This document shows, piece by piece, positions 13,259-21,238 of a DNA stretch of 38,602 nucleotides (positions are counted from its first letter, which is position 1; each line of letters begins with the position of its first letter). Source of the stretch: Planctomycetota bacterium (lineage in GTDB: Bacteria > Planctomycetota > UBA1135 > UBA2386). The notes under the pieces are model-generated. The model was not told the origin of the DNA. It did no database searches and was given only the letters and a program-made list of their open reading frames with translations. A program made the translations under genes and the position numbers. The stretch is taken from contig JAGQRA010000712.1 in assembly GCA_020425885.1 (NCBI GenBank), forward strand, positions 1 through 38,602. Reading direction: 5' to 3'.

Positions 13259-16200
13259 TCAGCGACCCGGGGTGCCGCGGACGACGGTGCCGACCTGCCA
13301 GTCCTCCTTGCTCTCGGCGATGCGTTTCGGGGTGCGCAGTTCGAGGCTGAAGTCGGTGCCGTCCGCGCCCGGGTGCCAGGTGTCGAGGTACTTGACGCTC
13401 TGCACGAGTTCGCCGACGGGTCCGGTGATCGTGAGGGCGTCCTGGGTGTTGCTCAGCACGCCGAGGAACTCGCCGGCGACGAGGATGCCGACGCAGTCGT
13501 AGCGGTCGCGGAAGGTCGTCTCGTGGTTGACGATGACGACGCGTTGGCCTGGGCCCAGGGCCCTGACCGGCCCGGTGCCGAAGTGGTAGTGGATCGGACC
13601 GTCGATGTGGATGCCGCTCATGTCGATCGCCTGCTCGCCGTAGTTCCACAGCTCGACGAACTCGGCGCGGTGACCGTCCTTGGGATTGAACATCAGCTCG
13701 CTGACGACGAGGGTCGGCAGCTGGCGCACGTACGAGCCGAAGGTCTCGCGGCTCCAGAGGTCGCCGACCAGGACGCGCGCCCGCACCTGGCGGTCGGCGT
13801 CGATGGCGATCGGCTGCTCGTAGGGCATCGCGCTCGGGCTCCTCTGACCCGACTCGAGGCGCGGGTCGGCGCCGTCGAGGGTGTAGTAGAGGGTGCCGGC
13901 ATCGTTGTCGTGTCGCATCGACAGCGTGAACGGGATCGAGAACACGCCGTCCTTGCTGCTGATGAACTCGGGCTTCTCGAGCAGCTCCTCGCGGAACCAC
14001 TGCGTGCGGTCCGTGATCCAGCGCTCGAGGTCGGCGAGCTCGTCGTGCCACTTGCCGGCGGCGATGATCGGCCAGCGCTGCCGATCGCGCTCTTCGGCAG
14101 CAGCGATGCCGGCGGCGATCTCGCGGATCAGGGCGTGCACGCGCGCGGTCGACAGCTCGCCCTCGAGCCAGGCCCGACCCCGCTGGCGGTAGCGGGAGCG
14201 GAACGCCGGGTCGCGGAAGAGCGCGCCCCACCAGCCGTAGTAGTTGTCCGCCGTCCAACCCTCGGGCCGGGCGCCGCGACCGACCCAGTACTCGGCGTCG
14301 TTGGTGCGCATGGCACGGTCGAAATCCCAGATCGGCCCCATGCGCAGCTTGCCGCCGCGCGGCTTGTTCATGTAGGTGCTCAGCGTGTAGGCATCCGGGT
14401 TTTTGGCGTACTCGTGGAAGAAGTGGAAGTCGATGAACGCGTCGACGTCGATGAAGGCTGCGTAGCCGCGCTCGGGGTCGGCGAGGTCGGGGCCGCTCAA
14501 CATCGAGCCGAAGCGATCGAACCAGCTCTGCAGCCAGGCGCGCTGCGGGTCGGTGATGTGCCGTTCCTTGGGGGCCACGAACTGCAGCCGCTGGCCGCCG
14601 CTGTCGAAGCCCTCGTCGCCGGGGCCGGGGCGATCGATCTTGAGGATGTAGCCGCCCGTGATCTCGGGCTCGGCGGTATCCAGCGGTCCCACCGGTTCGA
14701 CCTGGACGCGCTCCATGCCGATCGAGATGCGTTCGACCAGCAGGTAGAGCCCCTTGTAGTCGTCGCGGCTGACCTTGCCGCCGTCGGTGTCGACGAACAG
14801 CTCGACGAACTGCCAGCGCGGCGAGGCCAGGCCGATGCGTCGCGCCAGCTCGTAGCACAGGGCGTTGCGCAGATGCGACTGGTCGTAGTTGTGCGGCGCG
14901 TAGAGCACCCAGTCGTCGGACGACGGCATGCCGAACAGCGGCACTTCGAGGCCGCGCCCCTCGTCGGTGCGAAGCTCGATGGCGTAGCTGCGCTTGGGCA
15001 GATTCAGGGTGCTCGATCCGCGCAGGCGGATCGCGCCGTGCCCGCAGTATTGCGGTGTGTCCGACAACGTGCAGGTGCCGGAGTCGCCGAGCGCGATCGC
15101 GCTGATGTGACCGTCGACCCACTCCTTGTTCTCGACGGCGGCGCCATGCGTCGAGATCACGAGCATCGGCAGGTCGGAGCGGTAGTCGGCGAGATCCGAG
15201 GCGAGGGCGGTGTAGTGGACCGACGCGATCGGGCTCGGCGCCCGACCCGTGCGGAATCGGCGGGCGCGCAGGACCGCGCTGCGTTCGACGGCGATGGGCC
15301 GATCGAGGACGGGCGAGGAGAAGGTGGGATCGCTGCCGTCGGTGGTGTAGCGAACCGTGCCCTTGCCGGGTTCGTCGAGCGAGAAGCTGGCGACCTGCGG
15401 CGACAGCGTCGAGGCCTCGGCGAAGCGCGGCCGGCCGGCGATGCGCCGGTTGCCTTCGCCGTTCGGCCGGCCGGGCGTGGGTGTGGTGAAGAACACGACC
15501 TCGTCGGTCGCCGGCGCGCCGGGTCGGTAGGCCTCGAGCTCGGCCATCATCAGGTGGTCGAAGGCGTTCTGGCTGGTCGTGAACGAGCGCACGGCGAGGA
15601 CGTTGCGCCGCTCGCGCAACAGCGTGGAGAAGTTCGCGACATCGGTCTCGTGCAGCAGGCGGCCGTCGGCGCCGTCGACCCAGGTCAACGCCTTGGTGCC
15701 GGGGCCGAGGTCCGCCGGCACGTTGAGGCGGGCGATCTCGGTGCCGTTGAGCCAGGCGACGTAGCCGCCGACGCAGCGGACCCGCAGCAGCGCCGAGGTC
15801 AGTCCGCGGCTGTCCTCGACGTCGAACGTGTAGCGGAAGCAGGCCGTCGCACTCTTGCTCCGCATGTCGGCGCCGAGGTCGGTACCGATCCATTCGCGGA
15901 TGCCGGGGCGGTCCGAGTTGCAGAAGCCGAACCCGCCCGAGGCCCGCAGCCACTTGTCCGCCCTGAAGGCCGGCAAGTTCCAGTCGGCAGGCAGGCCACC
16001 GCGCGGGATCTGGTAGCGCGCGACGTCGCACGGGCCGACCAGCGTGTGCGGCTCGTACGGCTGTCGGTAGCCGGTGGCGACGTCATCGAACTGGCGGCCG
16101 AATCGGAGTCGCGACAGTTCGGTCGAGCCATCGCGTTCGAGCAGCCGCAGCGATCCGCCGCCGCGGCCGATGCGGAAGCCGGCGTGCAATGGCTGCCCTG

Positions 16201-16477
16201 GGTCACGACGGTCCTTGCCGGTCATGAAGACGACGAGGTAGTCATGGCCGGCGATGGCGACATCCGGGAAGGTCCAGCGGTGGCCGGCCTCGTCCTCGAG
16301 GATCCGTCCGTGCAGCGGTTCGGTGACCGCGCCGGCGTTGTGCAGTTCGAGCCAATCGGCATGCAGGCCGTCGCGATCGAGCAGGCCCGAACGGTTGGAT
16401 GCCATGCACTCGGAGAGCATGACCTGGGCCTGGAGCGGAACGGCGAGCAGCGAGAGGAGCAGGTGGGTGAGGCGCAT
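13259..16477 (-). CDS. Secreted CotH kinase family protein with lamin-tail and chitobiase-like domains
   Basis: This 1072-residue protein starts with a signal peptide (residues 1-17, LLLSLLAVPLQAQ). In order it shows a lamin-tail-like domain at about 18-140 (MLSECMASNRSG then DWLELHN); a carbohydrate-binding-like region (about 170-320); a chitobiase C-terminal-like repeat at about 370-420 (GTVRYTTDGSDPTFSS); a CotH kinase domain at about 440-760, with SYAIELR, DDWVLYAPHNYDQSHLRNALCYELARRIG, YKGLYLLVERI and GPIWDFDRAM; a second chitobiase-like repeat (GTLYYTLDGADPR, about 835-870); and a C-terminal lamin-tail domain (VVSELMFNPKDGHRAEFVELWN). CotH proteins are atypical protein kinases first known from spore coats; extracellular bacterial versions with lamin-tail domains are common in Planctomycetes. 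It lies downstream of the desaturase gene, separated by 226 nt that hold an inverted repeat. Confidence 0.95.
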   Translation of the reverse strand: MRLTHLLLSLLAVPLQAQVMLSECMASNRSGLLDRDGLHADWLELHNAGAVTEPLHGRILEDEAGHRWTFPDVAIAGHDYLVVFMTGKDRRDPGQPLHAGFRIGRGGGSLRLLERDGSTELSRLRFGRQFDDVATGYRQPYEPHTLVGPCDVARYQIPRGGLPADWNLPAFRADKWLRASGGFGFCNSDRPGIREWIGTDLGADMRSKSATACFRYTFDVEDSRGLTSALLRVRCVGGYVAWLNGTEIARLNVPADLGPGTKALTWVDGADGRLLHETDVANFSTLLRERRNVLAVRSFTTSQNAFDHLMMAELEAYRPGAPATDEVVFFTTPTPGRPNGEGNRRIAGRPRFAEASTLSPQVASFSLDEPGKGTVRYTTDGSDPTFSSPVLDRPIAVERSAVLRARRFRTGRAPSPIASVHYTALASDLADYRSDLPMLVISTHGAAVENKEWVDGHISAIALGDSGTCTLSDTPQYCGHGAIRLRGSSTLNLPKRSYAIELRTDEGRGLEVPLFGMPSSDDWVLYAPHNYDQSHLRNALCYELARRIGLASPRWQFVELFVDTDGGKVSRDDYKGLYLLVERISIGMERVQVEPVGPLDTAEPEITGGYILKIDRPGPGDEGFDSGGQRLQFVAPKERHITDPQRAWLQSWFDRFGSMLSGPDLADPERGYAAFIDVDAFIDFHFFHEYAKNPDAYTLSTYMNKPRGGKLRMGPIWDFDRAMRTNDAEYWVGRGARPEGWTADNYYGWWGALFRDPAFRSRYRQRGRAWLEGELSTARVHALIREIAAGIAAAEERDRQRWPIIAAGKWHDELADLERWITDRTQWFREELLEKPEFISSKDGVFSIPFTLSMRHDNDAGTLYYTLDGADPRLESGQRSPSAMPYEQPIAIDADRQVRARVLVGDLWSRETFGSYVRQLPTLVVSELMFNPKDGHRAEFVELWNYGEQAIDMSGIHIDGPIHYHFGTGPVRALGPGQRVVIVNHETTFRDRYDCVGILVAGEFLGVLSNTQDALTITGPVGELVQSVKYLDTWHPGADGTDFSLELRTPKRIAESKEDWQVGTVVRGTPGR

Positions 16478-16612
16478 TGCCGGTGGCGAGGGACGAGCGG
16501 AGCTTCGGGCGGGCAGGCTACCAGGAGTCGTGCCGCGGGTGACAGCGGCGCCTTCGGCCCGGTGCCGTCATCGGCAACGGGCGGCGTGGTGCGTGACCAG
16601 GCAGCCTTCGTT

Positions 16613-16712
16613 CAGAACTGATGTCCTGAGTGGGGAAATCCGTGACGGCTGGCGAAAGCAGCGCACAGAGGGCGTGATGGGACCGGGAGCCCCACTCAGG
16701 ACATCAGTTCTG
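16613..16712. repeat. Perfect 23-bp inverted repeat, 54 bp apart, overlapping the desaturase stop
   Basis: Bases 16613-16635 (beginning CAGAACTGATGTCCTGAG) are the exact reverse complement of 16690-16712. The 54-bp spacer 16636-16689 has no gene. The whole unit is 100 bp. The stop codon of the desaturase (16704-16706) and its last two sense codons lie inside the right arm. TTCG is found 2 bp outside the left arm (16607-16610) and directly outside the right arm (16713-16716), a possible but imperfect target duplication. The unit could be a MITE-like element or a long terminator-type fold. Confidence 0.7.
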
Positions 16713-17582
16713 TTCGGCATCGACCTTCGTCGCGGCCGCTGTCGGCCCGGCCTCACGGCGCGCGGCGGACCGGGCCGACAACGCGGGCAGCTGGCTCCAG
16801 TGCAGCGAAGGATGGTCGTGGTGCTCGGCGTGATAGCCGATGTTGAACATCGTGGCGTTGTAGAACGGCTGCAGGAAATTGACCGAGTGCGGCAGGCTCT
16901 TGTCCCGCAGCCAGCCCTCGCAGCCGGCGTGCTGGATGTACATGCCGCGGCCCATGGTGATGCTGTTGCCGCACCAGTGCGGCAGCAACCACAGGCACAG
17001 CCCCATCAGCGGATCGATGACGAAGGGGACCGAGTAGACGAGCACGAACCAGAACATCTCGATCGCCGCCGTCCTGCCGCTGAAATGGCCGGCGCGGATC
17101 TCGCGCGGCAAGTGCCACAGGATGCGCCACGGCCACAGTCGCAGCTGGTAGCGCAGACAGCTCTCGTAGTCGCCGTTCGGCCGCCGTTGGCGCACGGTCC
17201 AGTCGGGCCACTCGCCCTCGGCCATGAGGCGGCCGTGGTGCACGTCGACGTGGTAGAAGGCCCAGTAGCGCGCCGGCCAGCCGTTGAACGGCGTCCACAG
17301 GCGTTCGAACCAGCGGTTGAGCCAGGCCGATCTGAAGATCGGGCGATGGACGTGATTGTGGTGGTTCAGGCCGAGGTCGATGCCGCTGATCCAGCCGAGC
17401 AGCGGGGCCGCGGCGAGGACGAACACCGCTTTCTGCACCGGGCCGGTCAGGCCGGCGACCTCGGGCTCGAGCCAGAGCCAGAAGGCGAGCCCGTAGGCGG
17501 CGACGACCATGAGATGGAACACGACGCAATTCAGGTCTTCGGCGCGGGCCAGGATGCGGGGCCGGGAGGCACTGGTGGTCAC
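16704..17582 (-). CDS. Fatty acid desaturase family membrane protein
   Basis: This 292-residue protein has the three histidine boxes that bind the di-iron centre of membrane desaturases and hydroxylases: NHHNHVH at 73-79, HVDVHH at 111-116 and HAEHHDHP at 251-258. Hydrophobic segments lie at about 20-38, 50-68, 175-200 and nearby. The spacing of the boxes fits the FA_desaturase superfamily, which includes acyl-lipid desaturases, carotenoid ketolases and alkane hydroxylases; the substrate cannot be decided. The start codon is GTG 17582, placed one base after the stop of the small membrane protein gene. The C-terminus (TAAATKVDAEQN) is low in complexity and runs into the right arm of the inverted repeat at 16690-16712, so its end may have been changed by an insertion. 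Confidence 0.92.
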   Translation of the reverse strand: MTTSASRPRILARAEDLNCVVFHLMVVAAYGLAFWLWLEPEVAGLTGPVQKAVFVLAAAPLLGWISGIDLGLNHHNHVHRPIFRSAWLNRWFERLWTPFNGWPARYWAFYHVDVHHGRLMAEGEWPDWTVRQRRPNGDYESCLRYQLRLWPWRILWHLPREIRAGHFSGRTAAIEMFWFVLVYSVPFVIDPLMGLCLWLLPHWCGNSITMGRGMYIQHAGCEGWLRDKSLPHSVNFLQPFYNATMFNIGYHAEHHDHPSLHWSQLPALSARSAARREAGPTAAATKVDAEQN

Positions 17583-17583
17583 G

Positions 17584-17763
17584 TCAGAACCTTCTCTGTA
17601 CGAACCACCAGGCGACGACCGCGATCGCGAAGCCGAACGGTCCGACCCATGCGGTCAGCGCCAGCAGCAGGACCGCGGCGGTCGGCAGCAGCGACCGCAG
17701 GGCGAGCCGCCGCAGCGACAGCTCGGCGTTGCCGGGCATGCTCGGACGGAGAGGTTCGTTCAT
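17584..17763 (-). CDS. Small membrane protein upstream of the desaturase
   Basis: This 59-residue protein has a polar N-terminus (NEPLRPSMPGNAELSLRRLALRSL) and one long or two short hydrophobic stretches (PTAAVLLLALTAWVGPFGFAIAVVAWWFV), ending in Gln-Arg-Arg-Phe. ATG 17763 is chosen; the frame is open to 17877, but the added part is not hydrophobic and overlaps the upstream control region. It ends one base before the GTG of the desaturase, so the two genes form an operon. A small partner or chaperone of the desaturase is possible. No known family is recognised. Confidence 0.68.
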   Translation of the reverse strand: MNEPLRPSMPGNAELSLRRLALRSLLPTAAVLLLALTAWVGPFGFAIAVVAWWFVQRRF

Positions 17764-18063
17764 TCGAGGTCGATGGTAACCGACGACCAGGGTGCGGCTG
17801 CGGCGGCGGTCGGCAGGTGGGTTTTGGTCCAGGCTCCGTTGGTACACCACGTTCCGCCGGCCACGATTGGCCGTCAAGTCACTTCAGTTCGGCTGGACTC
17901 CGGGGGGTGGTGATTCGGGTGGCCGCAAGTTGCGGATTGCGGTCCGAGATCGAACAGGCTCTTTCCAAAGCCGGGGGGATGGGCTCCAATCCCCGGCGTC
18001 ACGGGGACGACGAACCACCTCGCCGCCTCCACCGCAGGGCCTGAGCCCGCGCAGGTACACACC
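17764..18063. promoter_or_regulatory. Divergent intergenic region with two hairpins before the lamin-tail gene
   Basis: No gene is seen. On the plus strand CCGCAA-G-TTGCGG (17923-17935) is a perfect 6-bp inverted repeat. GCCGGGG (17970-17976) pairs with CCCCGGC (17991-17997), extended by GAT/ATC with a two-base bulge. Both lie within 145 nt of the ATG at 18064 and could be part of its leader. No known riboswitch pattern is matched. Confidence 0.4.
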
Positions 18064-19773
18064 ATGCTGATTGCATCCTCGCTCTTCTTGGCCGCCATGG
18101 TCCCACAAGGGCCCGGCTCATCCGTCGCATCGGTCGTCATCAACGAGTTCAGCTACGACGACTCGGGCGTGGTCGACCGCGTCTTCGTCGAACTCTACAA
18201 CCGCACCAATGCGCCGGTCGACATCTCCAATTGGGTGCTGCGCGGCCACGAAGGCACGGCCAGCTCCCCGGCCAATGCGGCCGTGACGATCCCGGCGAAC
18301 ACGATCCTGCAACCCGGCGCGTTCTACGTCGTCGGCCAGGCCGCCGGCGTGCCGAACGTCGATCTCGACGTGCCGGCGATGGACACCGTGCTCGAAACCG
18401 GTCCGGATGCGCTGACGCTCGAGAACGGGGTCGGCACGGTCATCGACGCGGTGGCATGGGAGTACGCCGGCTGGACCAATGCGACGCCGGTGTGGCTCGA
18501 AGGCGACGGCATGTTCGGCGACACCTTCAACAGCGACAGCAATCCGCAGTCGGCGAGCCGCGTGCTCGATGGCTACGACTCCGACAGCAACGGCTGTGAC
18601 TTCAACGTCACGCGCTGGTCGCCGGGCAGCTCCAACGAGGGCATCCACAGCTCGACGCCGCCCTACTACAACGCGTTCGACGATGTCGTCGGCAGCACCG
18701 TGGCGGCGGACTTCAACTACTCGTTCGTGCCGGGCACGACCGCGAGCCCGGTCGCGCTCGGCATTCCGGCATCACCGCAGGGCGGCAACGTCTCGACGTG
18801 GGGCAACCCGGCCGGCGGCGGCACCGCCAACTACTACAGCGCCGGCGCGCACCCCGACTGGGTGCTCGAGTGCTATGCCTACCTGCGCGGTCCGAACCCC
18901 GCCTTGGACCTCGACGACGTCGAGACCTGGGGCATGGGCGTGCGCGGCACCTCCGACTCGTTCGGCGAGCCGGTCGATATCGGCGGCCTCTACAGCTACA
19001 TGGGCAAGTCCGACTTCGATCCCGGTGACACCGGCATCGGGTGGATCATGAACACGCGTCAGCGCAACTCGGTGATCTACTTCGTCGACCTGAATGACGG
19101 CGGCAACGACTTCAACGTCCTCGTCGGTCCGATCTCCATCCTGCAGGATGGCTGGCAACGACTGCGGCTGGCCGTCGTCGGTGGCAACCTGGTCTGCAAT
19201 CTCGGCGGCACCCTCGGCTGCGACGATGGCAGTCGCTACACGGCGACCAGCACGACCACCTGCCCCGGCGGGGTCTGGATCAAGTACCACGAGGAGGTCA
19301 CGGCTCCGGGCGCCCATCGCCCGCTGATCCTCGATGCGCTGACGATCACCTGCAACCAGGCCGCCGCGACCAGTCTGGCCGGCACCGGTTCGCCGACCTG
19401 GGTCGGAGTCCCCGTCATCAGCGCCAACAGCCTGCCGTCGGTCGGCAACCTCGGCTTCCGCTTCATCGGCTCGAACCTGATCCCGAACGGCGCCAGCTTC
19501 ACGATGATGGCGATCGGTGGCGCGACGTTGCCGGGCCTCCAGATCCCGGGTGCGCAGCCAGGTGCCCTGTTGTTGATCAACAACGTCGGCGCCAACACGA
19601 TCTTCAACATCAACAGCCCGACCGGCACGTCGTCGACGGCCTGCGCCGTGCCGTGTCTGACCGTGCTGAGCTGCCTGCCGATCTCGGGGCAGATCTTCGA
19701 CATCGACATGACGTTGCCGTACGCGATCCCGTTCGGCACGTCGCCGGCGATGACCGCTCACATCGGCAACTGA
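18064..19773 (+). CDS. Secreted lamin-tail domain protein with Gly-Asn-ending C-terminal domain
   Basis: The 569-residue protein starts with a short signal peptide (LIASSLFLAAMVPQGPGSSVA). Residues about 23-150 are a lamin-tail domain (VVINEFSYDDSG, then VFVELYNRTNAPVDISNWVLRG, and LQPGAFYVV), a fold found in extracellular bacterial proteins. A middle region (about 210-440) is rich in Tyr, Gly and Asp (NYYSAGAHPDWVLECYAYL, GWQRLRLAVVGGNLVCNLGG) and may be a carbohydrate-binding-like beta-sandwich. The last 135 residues are the same type of domain as in the proteins at 12418 and 22437, beginning AGTGSP, with LPSVGNLGFRF, and ending AHIGN. There is no catalytic motif. A cell-surface or extracellular location is likely. 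Two hairpins lie in its leader. Confidence 0.9.
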   Translation: MLIASSLFLAAMVPQGPGSSVASVVINEFSYDDSGVVDRVFVELYNRTNAPVDISNWVLRGHEGTASSPANAAVTIPANTILQPGAFYVVGQAAGVPNVDLDVPAMDTVLETGPDALTLENGVGTVIDAVAWEYAGWTNATPVWLEGDGMFGDTFNSDSNPQSASRVLDGYDSDSNGCDFNVTRWSPGSSNEGIHSSTPPYYNAFDDVVGSTVAADFNYSFVPGTTASPVALGIPASPQGGNVSTWGNPAGGGTANYYSAGAHPDWVLECYAYLRGPNPALDLDDVETWGMGVRGTSDSFGEPVDIGGLYSYMGKSDFDPGDTGIGWIMNTRQRNSVIYFVDLNDGGNDFNVLVGPISILQDGWQRLRLAVVGGNLVCNLGGTLGCDDGSRYTATSTTTCPGGVWIKYHEEVTAPGAHRPLILDALTITCNQAAATSLAGTGSPTWVGVPVISANSLPSVGNLGFRFIGSNLIPNGASFTMMAIGGATLPGLQIPGAQPGALLLINNVGANTIFNINSPTGTSSTACAVPCLTVLSCLPISGQIFDIDMTLPYAIPFGTSPAMTAHIGN

Positions 19774-19948
19774 CGGTGTGATCCCGCCGCGGCAGGGCGC
19801 GCCGCCCGCCCGCGGTGGCGGCGTGCGGTTACGCTGACACGCATCCTGGGTTCGCAGCGCACCGGTCCTGACGCCGCCGGCACCGGCCGCCGCCCATGTA
19901 CTCGCCGTCGTGCTATCGTTGCCGCCTCCCTGCCGAGCCACCGGTGCC

Positions 19949-21238
19949 ATGTTCGCCACCATTCGCCCACTCCCGGTTGTCTGTCTCACACTGCTGATCC
20001 TCGTCAGCTGCGATGGCCGGCGATCGACGGTTGACACTTCATCGACGCCGTCGCCGACGCCGACCCCGTTGCCCGGAAACCCGGCGCCGGTGCAGCTCGG
20101 CGACCCGATGCCGAACCTCAGCGACTCGGAACTCCGCGCCTTCCAACGCGGCCGGGTGCTGTTCGAGAAGCGCTTCAAGCCGAGCGAGGGACTGGGGCCG
20201 CTCTACAACGCGACGTCTTGCGCGTCGTGCCACAGCACACCGGCGATCGGCGGCAGCAGCCAGCTCTACCGCAACTTCTACGTCGCCGTCGTCGACCCCG
20301 GCCTCGGACCGTCGTTCCAGACGCCGCTCAGTGGCCTGCCGAGCCTGATCGTGCCGGCATTCGGGGGCGCGGGGGTGCCGTTCCACACCCTCGAAGGCGC
20401 GCGCGCGCGGATCGCGAGCCCGCTGTTTCCGGTGATCGCCGCGCAGCGCAACGCGATCCCGATCTTCGGCACGGGGCTGTTCGAGTTCATCAGCAACGCG
20501 ACCATCCTGTTCAACGCCGATCCCGATGACGCCGATCGGGACGGCATCAGCGGCCGCTTCAACACCGATGGCAACGGCGTCGGTCGGTTCGGGCTCAAGG
20601 CGCAGGCGAACAACCTCGAGTCGTTCACGCGGCCGCCGCTGATGAACCACATGGGCATCACCAGCAATCCGTTCCGCGGTGCGGCCGGCGCCATCTCGCT
20701 GGCGCCAGGTCTCGCGCCGCAGGGGACCGGCAGTCCGAATTCGCCGACCGTCGACAACGACGGCGTCCCGGATCCCGAGATCTCCTCCGCCGACCTCGGC
20801 GACCTCATCGCCTTCTCGCGCTTCCTCGCGCCGCCCGAGCCGCAGCCCTTCGATGAACCGGCACAGCGCGGCGAGGCGATCTTCGCCGGTCTCGGCTGCG
20901 CCAAGTGCCACATTCCCGTGCTGCAGTCGTCGCGCGGGCCGGTGCGCGCCTACACCGATCTGCTGCTGCACGACATGGGGCCCGGACTCGCCGATGGCAT
21001 CAGCCTCGGTACGCCGCAGCCGTCGGGCACCAGCCCGCTCGGCACCGGCAGCGAATGGCGCACGCAGCCACTGTGGGGCGTCTCCCGATTCGGCCCGTAC
21101 CTGCACGACGGTCGTGCGCGCACGCTTCACGATGCCATCAGCCAGCACGGCGGTGAGGCCAGCGCCAGCCTCGAAGACTACCTGGTGCTGACGAGTGTGG
21201 AGCGCGAAGACCTGTTGTCCTTCCTGAGGCACCTGTGA
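19949..21238 (+). CDS. Di-haem oxidoreductase family lipoprotein (first of a tandem pair)
   Basis: This 429-residue protein begins with a lipoprotein signal peptide; LILVSC puts the lipid-bearing Cys at 21. Two c-type haem sites are present: CASCH at 91-95 and CAKCH at 317-321. Between them lie family motifs such as IPIFGTGLFEFISN and DADRDGISGRFN, then FGLKAQANNLESFTRPPLMNHMGI, and near the C-terminus LLLHDMGPGLADG, WRTQPLWGVSRFGPYLHDGRA. This is the DUF1111/DHOR family, related to MauG-like di-haem peroxidases and often linked to an imelysin partner in iron uptake. No imelysin gene is near. The ATG at 19949 is preferred over one at 19910. Its stop overlaps the start of the second copy (TGATG), so the pair is co-translated. 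Confidence 0.92.
   Translation: MFATIRPLPVVCLTLLILVSCDGRRSTVDTSSTPSPTPTPLPGNPAPVQLGDPMPNLSDSELRAFQRGRVLFEKRFKPSEGLGPLYNATSCASCHSTPAIGGSSQLYRNFYVAVVDPGLGPSFQTPLSGLPSLIVPAFGGAGVPFHTLEGARARIASPLFPVIAAQRNAIPIFGTGLFEFISNATILFNADPDDADRDGISGRFNTDGNGVGRFGLKAQANNLESFTRPPLMNHMGITSNPFRGAAGAISLAPGLAPQGTGSPNSPTVDNDGVPDPEISSADLGDLIAFSRFLAPPEPQPFDEPAQRGEAIFAGLGCAKCHIPVLQSSRGPVRAYTDLLLHDMGPGLADGISLGTPQPSGTSPLGTGSEWRTQPLWGVSRFGPYLHDGRARTLHDAISQHGGEASASLEDYLVLTSVEREDLLSFLRHL

Noticed and set aside
13229..16621. Plus-strand open frame of 1130 codons opposite the CotH gene
   Set aside because: It is antisense to a gene with clear domains and signal peptide. Its translation is low in complexity and has no recognisable motif. 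Long antisense frames are expected in GC-rich coding DNA.
17965..18040. Cyclic-di-GMP or cobalamin riboswitch before the lamin-tail gene
   Set aside because: Local hairpins and a purine-rich stretch look suggestive, but the conserved cores of these riboswitches are not present.
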